Assembly (NCBI RefSeq): GCF_002019735.1
Contig: NZ_KV917378.1
Location: 2,444,869-2,508,868 of the forward strand
Direction: 5' to 3'
From: Salipaludibacillus agaradhaerens
GTDB taxonomy: Bacteria > Bacillota > Bacilli > Bacillales > Salisediminibacteriaceae
Length of the DNA: 64,000 nt
In this document: one piece after another, positions 36,247 through 44,877 of the stretch
Numbering within the stretch: the stretch's first letter is position 1
Layout: each line of letters starts with the position of its first letter
Notes under the pieces: generated by a model
Database searches by the model: none
What the model was told of the DNA's origin: nothing
Seen by the model: the letters and a program-made list of their open reading frames with translations, nothing else
Made by a program: the position numbers and the translations under genes

Positions 36247-38718
36247 CTACTTATTATCAGCCGTAAGTGCTGTTGAGACCTTTTCGTCATTAATATGTTT
36301 CCCTAATACTCTAGCCAGAATCATATTTGGAATTAACAGAGCGAGCACAATAATTAATAGGATGCGATAGTTTATAGATAACGTCCCAAGGTCTATTAAT
36401 GAGATAATGAGAATCAGAATACTTCCCATTAGAATCCCTAAAAGAATCCCTGCACTTATATACAGCATCACTTGCGTCGTGATGATTTTATTGATGCCTT
36501 TTTTAGTCACACCTATCGCTCTTAAAATCGCAAATTCTTTACGTTTTGAAAGCACATTGTTCATTAAAGAATTACATATACCGATAATAGCCGATATCAC
36601 TAGTGTGCCCATGACGATAATAAAGATGGCCCACCTTTGCAAAAACATACGACCCATTTCAGCGGAAGTTTTTTCATAGCTATTTACTTTCAACTCAGGA
36701 AATTGTCTTTTAACCTCTTCTAGTTCCTGTAAGGTGCGAGAGACATCTGAAGAATCCACAAACATCTGGTTAAATTTAATAAAGTCATCCTTGAAACTCT
36801 CATTAGACCAATCCATATAAATAGGTGCATCTTCCTCATCGATTTCTCCACCAACTCGAAAAGTCCCTTTAGGAATAATTTGCTGGTCATCTTCTGAGAA
36901 TAACCCTAACGGAATTTGATCACCTACCTCTAACTCATTCTCTTTGGCGAAATCATGTGAAATTAACACCGTCGTTTCCAATTCTTCCTCTGAAAGTACA
37001 CGATCACTTTGTTCAGCTAACACAATATTTAGATCTCCTAAGCGATAATCTATCGACGTATAGCCATTATCACTTTTATATTCTACTAACCCAAATGTGC
37101 TCAAAACACTGGCGTTTGTCACACTTTCTAACGCTGTCACAGCCTCTCTTAACTGTTCGTCGTCAATTTGTGTCTCGTAATCTAGCCGACTTTCCAATAC
37201 AATTGGCGTTGGAAATTGACTTTCTACATAATCTAATTGATTTTGGTGGATCGTATTTAACATCACAGACCCGAAAATGGCAATCACCATTAAGGAAGAA
37301 ATCGCTAATATAATGAGCGTATTCTTTTTCATTTGAGGAACCATATTTTTAACAGCTATATATGCTTCCTTACCAAACCATCTTTTCACCTGTGGCAATA
37401 TCCACATAAGCCCCTGATTAAGATAAACAGGGAAGATCATATAAATACCCATCATCATTAGAAGAGCTGAAACTAAAACAAATTGCGCATAATAAGGACT
37501 GACAATACTAAAAGCCATACATATTAAGGAGAGAATGATCACTAATTTCGCTAGCTTACTTATCGTATTTGGCGATCGATAATCGAGCTTTTCATTTTGC
37601 TGCATAATTTTGATCGGTAAGATCGTCGTACTTCTATAAACAGAAATCATAATAAACAGTTGAAAAACGAGCAAACAGACGCCACCAATTAGAATGGCAC
37701 TTATTACGTTATACGTCACTGCCGCTGTAGGTAAATCAAGCCAATTTTCAATAACCCTTTTCGACAGACCTTGCCCGACTAACGTACACATAATACCTAA
37801 AGAAACCCCAGCCACATTAATTATACTTCCTTGAATGAGAATCACCTTACTCACCTGTGTGACTGTAGCACCAAGGGCACGTAAGATGGCAAGTTGATTT
37901 CTTAATTTATACAGCAACAGTTCTAGGTTCGAAACGACTAATAAAGAAGCCACGATAAGGACAAGGAAACTCAAGACAATGATAAAGGTCATCATATTAG
38001 CTAGATTCTCTTTAACATAGTGGTCTTCTTCCGTTATATCAATCCTAACGTGAGGATTGTTTTCCCGTATATCGCTAGCAAGCTCCAATACATTGGCATT
38101 GTCATGAGCTTTTACTAATAGATATGTCGCCTCAACATCTACAGCTTCGTTCTCTCGCAGAAACTCATTGACGACTTCGTGCTGTAGAATAAGAAGATCT
38201 GGTGTACTCACCGCACCCTCAATATCATCTATAATTTCATTTAAGCGAAAAGTGGCACCTTCAATAGCCAAAGCCTCTCCTACTTCTAGTTGAAGAGCTT
38301 CCGCTAAGTCTTTATTTAAGATGGCATCTTCTTTACCCAAATCATATGTAAAATGATAGCGACTTTTGGCAAGGTCATCATTTTCTACACCAACAGTGTA
38401 TAGTGACACATTGGATTCATCGAGAGTCAGATGAGAAATAGATACTTTAGACATGGCTTTCATGTCGTCTAATTTAGCTAAGTCATCAATAAAGTCTGAT
38501 GTTAATCTGTCCTCTTGCTCTATATTAAAACCGACAGCCAAGTCCATATCCCCGTAAAGGGCTCGCAAATCATTCTCTAATGTTTCTTTTGAGCTAAACG
38601 TGTATAACAACATCGTCATCACAAGCGTCGTCGCAATGAGGATACAGACGATTGAGGAAATAATAATCCATTTATTTCTATAAATGAGCTTCAATGCAAG
38701 TTTTCTTAAATTGGACAT
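36247..38718 (-). CDS. ABC transporter permease, FtsX/MacB type (two FtsX domains)
   Basis: An 823-residue permease with about ten transmembrane helices. Order: N-terminal helix (about 15-40), an extracellular MacB-PCD-like domain (about 45-235), a three-helix FtsX domain (about 245-370), two central helices (390-450), a second N-terminal-type helix (about 470-490), another extracellular domain (500-680) and a second FtsX unit (about 695-815). FtsX cores read NQLAILRALGATVTQVSKVI and RKEFAILRAIGVTKKGINKI. It works with the adjacent ATPase, whose stop lies one base before this ATG. Such exporters move peptides, lipoproteins or antibiotics out, or signal to cell-wall enzymes. Substrate unknown. 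Confidence 0.87.
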   Translation of the reverse strand: MSNLRKLALKLIYRNKWIIISSIVCILIATTLVMTMLLYTFSSKETLENDLRALYGDMDLAVGFNIEQEDRLTSDFIDDLAKLDDMKAMSKVSISHLTLDESNVSLYTVGVENDDLAKSRYHFTYDLGKEDAILNKDLAEALQLEVGEALAIEGATFRLNEIIDDIEGAVSTPDLLILQHEVVNEFLRENEAVDVEATYLLVKAHDNANVLELASDIRENNPHVRIDITEEDHYVKENLANMMTFIIVLSFLVLIVASLLVVSNLELLLYKLRNQLAILRALGATVTQVSKVILIQGSIINVAGVSLGIMCTLVGQGLSKRVIENWLDLPTAAVTYNVISAILIGGVCLLVFQLFIMISVYRSTTILPIKIMQQNEKLDYRSPNTISKLAKLVIILSLICMAFSIVSPYYAQFVLVSALLMMMGIYMIFPVYLNQGLMWILPQVKRWFGKEAYIAVKNMVPQMKKNTLIILAISSLMVIAIFGSVMLNTIHQNQLDYVESQFPTPIVLESRLDYETQIDDEQLREAVTALESVTNASVLSTFGLVEYKSDNGYTSIDYRLGDLNIVLAEQSDRVLSEEELETTVLISHDFAKENELEVGDQIPLGLFSEDDQQIIPKGTFRVGGEIDEEDAPIYMDWSNESFKDDFIKFNQMFVDSSDVSRTLQELEEVKRQFPELKVNSYEKTSAEMGRMFLQRWAIFIIVMGTLVISAIIGICNSLMNNVLSKRKEFAILRAIGVTKKGINKIITTQVMLYISAGILLGILMGSILILIISLIDLGTLSINYRILLIIVLALLIPNMILARVLGKHINDEKVSTALTADNK

Positions 38719-38719
38719 G

Positions 38720-39481
38720 TTAGTGATCACTTTCTGTCAGTTTTTTGAACTTAGCTAAAATCATATCTAAGTCATTCTTTTGTGTACATTTATACTTATC
38801 TTTTATTGTCCCATCCTGGAAAAATAGCACTCTATCAGCATATGTGGCAACCGTCGGGTCATGAGTCACCACAATAATACTTTGATTGAATTTATCTCTC
38901 ATTTTGACGAGTACATTCAAAATATCTTTCGATGTGTTAAAATCAAGATTTCCGGTTGGCTCGTCCGCTAAAAGAATCGGCGGCTCTGTAATGATAGCTC
39001 GCCCAATCGCTACACGCTGTTGTTGGCCACCTGAAAGCTGGATCGGCCGGTGGTTACGCCATTCAGTTAACCCCATTAGCGCTATGATGTCCGAAACTTT
39101 TGTATCAATCTCTTTTTGGTCCATCTCCTTTAAAATTAACGGTATCGCTATATTTTCTTCCACCGTTAAATCCTTTAACAAGTGAAAAGACTGGAAGACA
39201 AATCCAATATTCTCCTGCCTGTATAATGACGCTGATGGCTCACTAAATTGATTTTTATCAAATTGCCCTTGCAGCTTCACCTTACCTGAAGTTGGTTCAT
39301 CAAGTGCTCCTAATATATTTAATAATGTGCTTTTCCCCGATCCACTTGTCCCCATCACCGCTAAAATCTCACCTTTATATACTTGAAAGGAGACATTTTT
39401 TAATGCTTGCACCTTATAATTTGGACCTTCATACTCTTTTGATAACTTTTCGATTTCTAAAACGGCATCTCTTTCATCCAT
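38720..39481 (-). CDS. ABC transporter ATP-binding protein (MacB/LolD type)
   Basis: A 253-residue ATPase. Walker [17 protein letters not shown]-loop VFQSFHLL, signature [15 protein letters not shown], Walker [13 protein letters not shown] and switch VVTHDP are all intact. The [12 protein letters not shown] and EPTGNLD forms place it in the MacB/LolD group that pairs with FtsX-type permeases. Start: ATG at 39481 ([15 protein letters not shown]). The longer frame to 39556 would begin inside a dispersed repeat and is rejected. It forms an operon with the permease downstream. A C-terminal extension of about 25 residues is unusual but minor. Confidence 0.92.
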   Translation of the reverse strand: MDERDAVLEIEKLSKEYEGPNYKVQALKNVSFQVYKGEILAVMGTSGSGKSTLLNILGALDEPTSGKVKLQGQFDKNQFSEPSASLYRQENIGFVFQSFHLLKDLTVEENIAIPLILKEMDQKEIDTKVSDIIALMGLTEWRNHRPIQLSGGQQQRVAIGRAIITEPPILLADEPTGNLDFNTSKDILNVLVKMRDKFNQSIIVVTHDPTVATYADRVLFFQDGTIKDKYKCTQKNDLDMILAKFKKLTESDH

Positions 39482-39539
39482 GCTTATCACCAGCTTCTGA
39501 AGTGTTAGTAAATTTATATTTTGATTAGATTGTTTTTGT

Positions 39540-39755
39540 ATAAAACGAACCTTCAATCAGTGGGAGTTTTCGTTCTTCTCCCACTGATAAGGAACACAAG
39601 CTAACGTCTTCGCGTCCTGCGAAAACGCTTATGTGACCAACATCCTGTTGGCCCGAGTTAATCAGGGCATTAGCCGCCGTTATCTCCTGCCTAAATAGAG
39701 TTACCTCTCCTCTCTATTTTGAGCCGGGAGGTTTACGGACGCTTATCTGTGATAA
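39540..39755 (+). repeat. Dispersed element, long form
   Basis: 216 bp with the nested about 75-bp insert, all hairpins present: TCAGTGGGAG/CTCCCACTGA, the CTTCGCGTCCTGCGAA insert hairpin, CCAACATCCTGTTGG, CTCCTGCC...CCGGGAG and the 3' TTATCTGTGATAA. It sits 60 bp upstream of the ABC operon in opposite sense. The rest of the gap to 40074 shows nothing else. Confidence 0.88.
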
Positions 39756-40073
39756 ATAGAGATTTGTGCATTCCCTCACATAATCCTATGTATTTTTAAC
39801 TCTCTATTTATAAAATCCTAATAATAGAAGGCACATGGGAGCCAATGTCGTGACAGTATGACATATTAAGAGGCTATTACGCCTTAAAGCTATATATTGC
39901 TTTCAAGCCCGTCCTTCTCAAACTATCTCATTGCTAACTTAATATTATCGTAAAAAAATCTATTTTCAAGGTATTTTTGGCAAGTTTGCTAACCTATTCC
40001 TCTATTTTTTGAATTTGTCATGTTTTAACTTCACCAATAGTAGCCCCTCACAGCGTCCTCTTAAGTTATTAAC

Positions 40074-40108
40074 GAAAAAACCGACCTTCTCGTCTTAAGA
40101 AAATCGGG
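40074..40108 (-). terminator. Terminator after isochorismatase remnant
   Basis: CCGACCTTCT / AGAAAATCGG (two G-T pairs) with TTTTTT on the minus strand. Confidence 0.65.
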
Positions 40109-40227
40109 TACCGTACATTTCCATATGATATTTTACAATTAGTCCATGGGGTTGCATCTGCTATCAAAGGGTATCTATTACCGGTAACGATGATGTATCG
40201 GGGTAAACAGATCGTCCTGACTATTTC

Positions 40228-40485
40228 TCACCACTGAAAAATGGTCCACATTGTAATGACCATGAAGAGCTCCTCATGTATCTGGAACCCTGCTCCTTTT
40301 CCACCAGCCACATCTAAATCTCTTATAAAGGTAACACTGACTGAGTCATGTATCGCTTTTTCAATCACACTATTAATGTTCGCAATGAGCCTCTCTTTTT
40401 CAAAAACCGCTTGTTCCCCTTCCATATTTCCCTCTATTAAATCTTGTTGCGCATCAATAACTAGTAAAGCCTGGTTCAATTGCAT
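40228..40485 (-). pseudogene. Isochorismatase-family cysteine hydrolase, N-terminal fragment
   Basis: An 85-codon frame whose first 70 residues are a clear isochorismatase-family start: ALLVIDAQQDLIEGNMEGEQ, FEKERLIANINSVIEKA and VTFIRDLDVAGGKGAGFQIH. The alignment then breaks and the frame ends in unrelated residues (EELFMVITMWTIFQW). The family length is about 170-190, and the catalytic cysteine region is missing, so it cannot be active. The GGGAGG ribosome binding site remains upstream of the start (ATTG...; the TTG/ATG choice is unclear). A degenerate CRISPR repeat lies 34 bp upstream. Confidence 0.75.
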
Positions 40486-40518
40486 TCCTCCCTTGTTAGT
40501 GAGAGTCGCACTCCTAGA

Positions 40519-40550
40519 ATTTCAATCCGTGCACTCATAGAGAGTGCGAC
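40519..40550 (-). CRISPR. Isolated degenerate I-C CRISPR repeat
   Basis: Full-length 32-nt repeat with three changes from the array consensus, 1.86 kb away from array 1 and in the same orientation. A perfect inverted copy of GTCGCACTC lies 6 bp to its left (40505-40513). Probably the old distal end of array 1, displaced by inserted genes. Confidence 0.8.
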
Positions 40551-40559
40551 TTTGTTGAT

Positions 40560-40700
40560 TTATTTCATATGTTGAATTAATTGGTGAGTTACAGATTCTA
40601 ATTCTTTGAATCTTTGTTATAATTTAATAAGTAAATATATAGATAAACCTATATGGAATCCAAAATTACCTACAATTGAGATTATATCTAATTCATTCAT
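40560..40700 (-). pseudogene. YvrJ-family small protein with internal stop
   Basis: Reading 47 codons gives MNELDIISIVGNFGFHIGLS followed by IYLLIKL, a TAA at codon 28, then QRFKELESVTHQLIQHMK and TAA. YvrJ proteins read ..ISxVGNxGFPIxxxxYLLxRxE.KL..L.., so the frame continues correctly past a single stop in place of the usual Glu. The start has an excellent GAAGGGGGACTAAG site. YvrJ proteins are about 45-50 residues and often phage- or sporulation-associated. Either a one-base pseudogene or a short anchor form of 27 residues. Confidence 0.6.
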
Positions 40701-40867
40701 CTTAGTCCCCCTTCACAAAAGAGAACAAACGTTCCTATATTAATATTTTACATTAGGAGTATAATATAATCAATACTTTTATGATTTTTGTTAGATAGCA
40801 AATATATTATTAATGTATTGGGTATCAAATTTTAAAAAAGGGGTCGATCATTATAGACACATGGTTC

Positions 40868-41143
40868 ATGATATCTTTTTTAGTAATTATGTTAGTAATA
40901 CTTATAAGTGAATCTGGAATATTTAAGAATAAGCCAGTAAGGCATCTAATAGCTATTATAGCTTTAGCAGCGCTCTTAATTTTGGTTACTATTCAATTTG
41001 TTTTTCTAGAGGTGAATATATTTAATCTATTTGATTTTTCTTCTTTTATTATCATACTATTAAGTGTTGTAATTTATGGATACGGAAGCTACAGAATTTT
41101 CAAGCATTTCAAGATGTGGAAAGAAAGAAAAGGTGTTATTTAA
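40868..41143 (+). CDS. Small membrane protein (about 91 aa), start uncertain
   Basis: Three hydrophobic segments (about residues 3-16, 26-47, 54-75) and a basic tail (HFKMWKERKG), so an integral membrane protein. No family is recognised. The ATG at 40868 is about 25 bases from the only good ribosome binding site (AAGGGG). In-frame ATC/ATT codons at 40847-40852 lie 4-7 bases after that site, so a non-standard start giving ..IDTWFMISF.. is possible. It lies in an AT-rich insert between CRISPR repeats and shares a terminator with the convergent gene. Confidence 0.5.
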   Translation: MISFLVIMLVILISESGIFKNKPVRHLIAIIALAALLILVTIQFVFLEVNIFNLFDFSSFIIILLSVVIYGYGSYRIFKHFKMWKERKGVI

Positions 41144-41160
41144 AACACCTTTTCTTTTTA
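41128..41160. terminator. Bidirectional terminator
   Basis: AAAGGTGTT / AACACCTTT with T-rich tails on both sides, between convergent genes ending at 41143 and 41158. Confidence 0.85.
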
Positions 41161-41781
41161 TTTTGGATATGCAATGTAAGACCTTGTAATAGTTTTGGTT
41201 GCTATTTTTGCATTTTTTTCAGTTAACGCTGTCCATGTATACTTCAACTTATTATCTTTTGTATGTTCAATTTTCAAGCGTATTTTTTGTCCTGCTCTAG
41301 GAGATGGCAATTTATCCCATTCAGTATCGTAAGTATAGTACTCTCTTACAGCTTGTGAAATCGCAATAGTTGTAGCTGCTACTGTAAAGGCTATTCTGCC
41401 GGTCAACCCTGTCCCTATAAGGACTAAATTTAATATAAGCTTTCCTTTTTTAATTTTGTCTATATCACTTTTAGTATAAGTTTTTGTTGAAGTTTTCGAG
41501 CCGCTTAAACGTACCCATCTAAAAATATGGTCATGCTGATGTCCTCGAGACGTCTTTATTGAGACCTTATACTCTCCAAAATAAGGACATTGTATTGTTA
41601 CGTTCCCACTGTTTTGTTTACTCGTGTACGTTTTGGTATAAATTGTCTTACCGTCCCCTGCACGTTGAACAGTCAACACTTTTTCTTGATTAGTACTTCT
41701 ACTCCATTTAATTCTTAAAGATTTCGTTCCTGTTTTCGTAGCTGTTAAATTAAAGTCTGTGTTACCTCGGTTTTTTGCCAT
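41158..41781 (-). CDS. Hypothetical protein with Fn3/Ig-like N-terminal region
   Basis: A 207-residue protein, no signal peptide. The N-terminal 90 residues (NFNLTATKTGTKSLRIKW, VLTVQRAGDGKTIYTKTYT, NVTIQCPYFGEYKVSIKT) have the strand spacing of an Fn3-like beta-sandwich. Next come a hydrophobic stretch (KLILNLVLIGTGLTGRIAFT) and a C-terminal region with LKIEHTKDNKLKYTWTAL, possibly a second sandwich. Start: ATG at 41781, 8 bases after AAAGGAG. The upstream GTG lies in that site. It sits in the insert between displaced CRISPR repeats and is not recognisably a known defence or phage gene. Confidence 0.6.
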   Translation of the reverse strand: MAKNRGNTDFNLTATKTGTKSLRIKWSRSTNQEKVLTVQRAGDGKTIYTKTYTSKQNSGNVTIQCPYFGEYKVSIKTSRGHQHDHIFRWVRLSGSKTSTKTYTKSDIDKIKKGKLILNLVLIGTGLTGRIAFTVAATTIAISQAVREYYTYDTEWDKLPSPRAGQKIRLKIEHTKDNKLKYTWTALTEKNAKIATKTITRSYIAYPK

Positions 41782-42131
41782 ATGTTTCACTCCTTTGTTT
41801 GGTATGTCTTAATCTTAACTGCTAATCGATTATTCAAACTTTATAAAAACTACATGAAATCTCATATTTAACTCTATTAAAACTCTAATACCATCTTTTA
41901 TATTGTGGCGTTCCTCATTCTACCATTACGACAAAGCTACCACATAATTTTGCACAATTAGCATAAAATCACACTTTAAGTCCGTAACGCAACGCATTTA
42001 ATATTAACTTTGTAAAACCAAATAAATATATTTTCAAAAATCTTTTTATATAATAGTATTGCGAGGTGATATAAAATCTCCTTTAATCTCGAAGAGCTTC
42101 TGCAGAGAACACCAGATAACAACATGAGATT
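41782..42131. other. Intergenic, no gene seen
   Basis: AT-rich. Contains a distant inverted repeat TAAAATCTC (42072) / GAGATTTTA (42126) of unclear meaning. Confidence 0.4.
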
Positions 42132-42412
42132 TTAACCTTTCACAATGGTGGTTGGTATCTCGCCTTTTAAATCTTCCTTAATAGCTTCTTGTACTTTTTC
42201 TAACAACTCTTCACGATTGATTGTACCTTCCTTAAAACCATAAAAAGCCCCAAAAAAGTGAGATCCCATGTATTTCCAATGCTCTTTTGCACCTCCCATA
42301 GCAATCACTAAAGCAATTTGTGTTTCTTCTAAAGCATCGGAAAACATTTCGTTTACTGGGTCTGCCGCCCTAAGTTGTTCTAAAACTTGATTGATTTGTT
42401 CGTCTTTTTCAT
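42132..42412 (-). pseudogene. C-terminal protein fragment abutting CRISPR array 1
   Basis: An open frame continues from the array (up to 42497) through the most distal repeat into about 93 codons of protein-like sequence: KDEQINQVLEQLRAADPVNE and LVIAMGGAKEHWKYMGSHFF, ending EIPTTIVKG. The repeat-derived part (RGLKYR, VRGLKYE) is the translated CRISPR repeat and cannot be the native start. There is no ribosome binding site upstream of the internal ATG at 42347. I read it as the 3' end of a gene whose 5' part was replaced by the array. Family unknown, and a prophage origin is possible. Confidence 0.5.
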
Positions 42413-43375
42413 ATTTCAACCCACGCACTCCATAAAGAGTGCGACTCCTCGTTATATCGCCATTCGTCAGCATCATCCTGTATTTCAATCCACGCACTCA
42501 TAAAGAGTGCGACCTTGTGTTTGGTTGTACTATTCATTAACAACTAATTTCAATCCACGCACTCATAAAGAGTGCGACCTATCAACAGGAAGCGAGAAAG
42601 TCCATTCAGGAGATTTCAATCCACGCACTCATAAAGAGTGCGACATTACACTTAAAGGAGAGGATAACATGATTAACTGATTTCAATCCACGCACTCATA
42701 AAGAGTGCGACCCTGAGACTAGAGATATGTTAGGTGGAAAAAGTATTTCAATCCACGCACTCATAAAGAGTGCGACAATGTATATGGCCCGTCGGCACAA
42801 ACGGTTGTGTTATTTCAATCCACGCACTCATAAAGAGTGCGACTTAACGAGATGGACGCGACTCTTCCCGGCGAGGTGATTTCAATCCACGCACTCATAA
42901 AGAGTGCGACCGAATAAACGTAGATGCGCTCCCTGAGTAGGTCTATTTCAATCCACGCACTCATAAAGAGTGCGACAGGGAAAAGACAATAACAAAAATC
43001 GAGTTGTTTATTTCAATCCACGCACTCATAAAGAGTGCGACAATTCCATTAAGTGAGTTTGATGAATCCGTTACAATTTCAATCCACGCACTCATAAAGA
43101 GTGCGACCCTGTCGTACCAACACTCTACCATCACCTGTATGATCATTTCAATCCACGCACTCATAAAGAGTGCGACGCGACCCAATGCAAGCTATTGCCT
43201 CCCGTGTGTCTATTTCAATCCACGCACTCATAAAGAGTGCGACATGGGTAACATGCCACAAATACAAGCGACTATAATTTCAATCCACGCACTCATAAAG
43301 AGTGCGACGTGGCCAATAAATAATGTATAGGACATAAATAAAAATTTCAATCCACGCACTCATAAAGAGTGCGAC
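42413..43375 (-). CRISPR. CRISPR array 1 (type I-C, 15 repeats, 14 spacers)
   Basis: 32-nt repeats, transcribed on the minus strand, reading GTCGCACTCTTTATGAGTG... to ATTGAAAT. Starts are at 42413 (degenerate, 33 nt), 42482, 42547, 42613, 42680, 42745, 42812, 42879, 42945, 43010, 43076, 43145, 43212, 43277 and 43344. All but the first are identical. Spacers are 33-37 bp. The repeat carries the CGCACTC/GAGTGCG stem that Cas5d recognises in I-C systems. The leader end is on the right (43375), next to cas2, so the newest spacer is 43309-43343. Confidence 0.98.
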
Positions 43376-43545
43376 AGCGAAAACATCCTAATATAAGGGA
43401 ATATTCCGCCCACTTTAGGGTAAGTTTCGCTCTATCTTTATAAAAACACACCATTCCTTTTAAATCCATTACACACTTTTACATATTCCGCTCTATTTTC
43501 GGTGCGGGTCCCCTAGGGATTTTATGTGCGCTTAGGGTTCGCACC
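43376..43545 (-). promoter_or_regulatory. CRISPR leader 1
   Basis: 170-bp AT-rich leader between cas2 and array 1. Its outer end is an inverted repeat (GGTGCGGGTCCCCTA ... TAGGGTTCGCACC, 43501-43545) ending one base before the cas2 stop. It shares almost every base with leaders 2 and 3. Confidence 0.9.
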
Positions 43546-43546
43546 A

Positions 43547-43837
43547 TTAAAAAATGAGTGGATCTTCTAACTTTAGTGATGGTTTAGTTCCGATATGGTC
43601 CACTTTTGTTTTGTAGTTGTTTCCTAAGCGATAGATGCGCAAACTATCTTTTTCTTCGTCAATTAAACTTGTTAGCTCCAATTTTAACGAGGTTAGTTGT
43701 GCCGAATCAACGATACATTCAAAAACGGAATTTTGCACGCGCTGTCCATAATTTTGACAGGCTTTGGCCACTTTTCTTAGCCTCGTCGTGCCTCCCATAC
43801 TTGACGTTTGCACATCATACGTGATTAAGACAAGCAT
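43547..43837 (-). CDS. cas2: CRISPR-associated Cas2
   Basis: A 96-residue ferredoxin-fold protein that forms the spacer-integration complex with Cas1. Typical I-C Cas2 features: MLVLITYDVQTS start with the conserved Asp, GQRVQNSVFECIVD and a C-terminal strand. Start: ATG at 43837 following an AGGTGA site, 8 bases past the cas1 stop. The longer frame to 43855 is rejected. Last gene of the cas operon, followed directly by the leader inverted repeat. Confidence 0.95.
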   Translation of the reverse strand: MLVLITYDVQTSSMGGTTRLRKVAKACQNYGQRVQNSVFECIVDSAQLTSLKLELTSLIDEEKDSLRIYRLGNNYKTKVDHIGTKPSLKLEDPLIF

Positions 43838-43845
43838 CTTGTCAC

Positions 43846-44877
43846 CTACTTCCACAAGAATGGTGGGTATTCATCTAAATCTCCACGCAAGAAACGCGCT
43901 AACATTAAGGCTTGTGCATAAGGAACAAGTCCCCATGACATTTTTTCTCCGAGATAAGGGTGGGTAATTTTTTCTTGCTTCTTCGTTTGCCACGCCTTTA
44001 AAAATGTTTTACGCGCTTCATCAGTCATCAAGACAGCACCGTTTTCTTTTTTATAGAAGCCTTCCGCAGTCATCTCCTTACGATTAATAAGTGACAGTAC
44101 AAAACGATCTGCATAAATACTTCGTAACTCTTCCATGAGATCTAATGCAAGCGACGCTCGCCCTGGGCGGTCTTGATGCATAAAACCTACATAGGCATCA
44201 AGACCGACAGTTTCCAGTGCAGCCGCAACATCATTGGCAAGTAACGTATAGGCAAACGACAGCATTGCATTCACGTTGTCTTTTGGTGGTCTTCTCGATC
44301 GTCCATGAAAGGAGAAATGATCTTTTTGCTGTAAAATCATATCATCGAACACTTTATTGTAGTTGATCGCTGCTTGCCCTTCCCAGCCACGCAAACTTTC
44401 TAAATTATCACAGCTACGGGCTTCCTGTAAAATAAGGGACATAAGCTGAGACACTGTTTTAAACTTGTCAACATCAACACGTAAGGCATGTTCCCTCGTC
44501 ATTCGTTCAAGTATCCATTTGCTATTGTATATTTTCCCTATAATAAAATTTCGTGCAATGCTCGTTGACTGTTGTTCATTTTCGGATATACGGTATTGGG
44601 TCTTTCTTAACACGACATTACCCCGACTTTCTCCCACCACTCTCGCTAAAAAACGCCCGTTTTTCGTTAGAAACGTGATTGAAATGTTTCGATCTGCACA
44701 ATAGCCCATTAAAGCGGGGCTTGCACCTGTATACCCAAAACTGACAATGGCCTCCAAATTATGCAGAGGGAGTCTACCGAGCTTTTCTTGTTCTTTCAAC
44801 AACACGACGTTATCACCGTCAAGTGATAAATACGTATCAGGCTGAGTCACATACAAAGTATTTAATAACTTTTTCAT
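43846..44877 (-). CDS. cas1: CRISPR-associated Cas1
   Basis: A 343-residue integrase of the spacer-acquisition complex, of I-C type. N-terminal beta domain starts MKKLLNTLYVTQPDTYLSLD. The C-terminal helical domain carries the metal-binding residues in GWEGQAA (Glu), GFMHQDRPGRASLALDLMEE (His and Asp/Glu). Start: ATG at 44877, 8 bases after GGGGAGG, overlapping the cas4 stop as ATGA. The longer frame to 44958 is inside cas4. Confidence 0.96.
   Translation of the reverse strand: MKKLLNTLYVTQPDTYLSLDGDNVVLLKEQEKLGRLPLHNLEAIVSFGYTGASPALMGYCADRNISITFLTKNGRFLARVVGESRGNVVLRKTQYRISENEQQSTSIARNFIIGKIYNSKWILERMTREHALRVDVDKFKTVSQLMSLILQEARSCDNLESLRGWEGQAAINYNKVFDDMILQQKDHFSFHGRSRRPPKDNVNAMLSFAYTLLANDVAAALETVGLDAYVGFMHQDRPGRASLALDLMEELRSIYADRFVLSLINRKEMTAEGFYKKENGAVLMTDEARKTFLKAWQTKKQEKITHPYLGEKMSWGLVPYAQALMLARFLRGDLDEYPPFLWK

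Noticed and set aside
35870-36370. Plus-strand ORFs across 35.9-36.4 kb
   Set aside because: One lies in the dispersed element, the other overlaps the end of the ABC permease; neither has a ribosome binding site.
39482-39556. N-terminal extension of the ABC ATPase (MKVRFIQKQSNQ...)
   Set aside because: The extension is encoded by the end of a dispersed repeat. The ATG at 39481 gives the normal family start.
42072-42134. TAAAATCTC/GAGATTTTA inverted repeat as terminator of array 1
   Set aside because: The loop is about 45 bases and no T-run follows in the expected place; too weak to call.
43004-43330. Plus-strand frame through CRISPR array 1 with repeated FISIHALIKSAT peptide
   Set aside because: It is the translated CRISPR repeat; no ribosome binding site, and the array is transcribed on the other strand. 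The same holds for the minus frame at 42961-43185 and the frame at 52709-52918.
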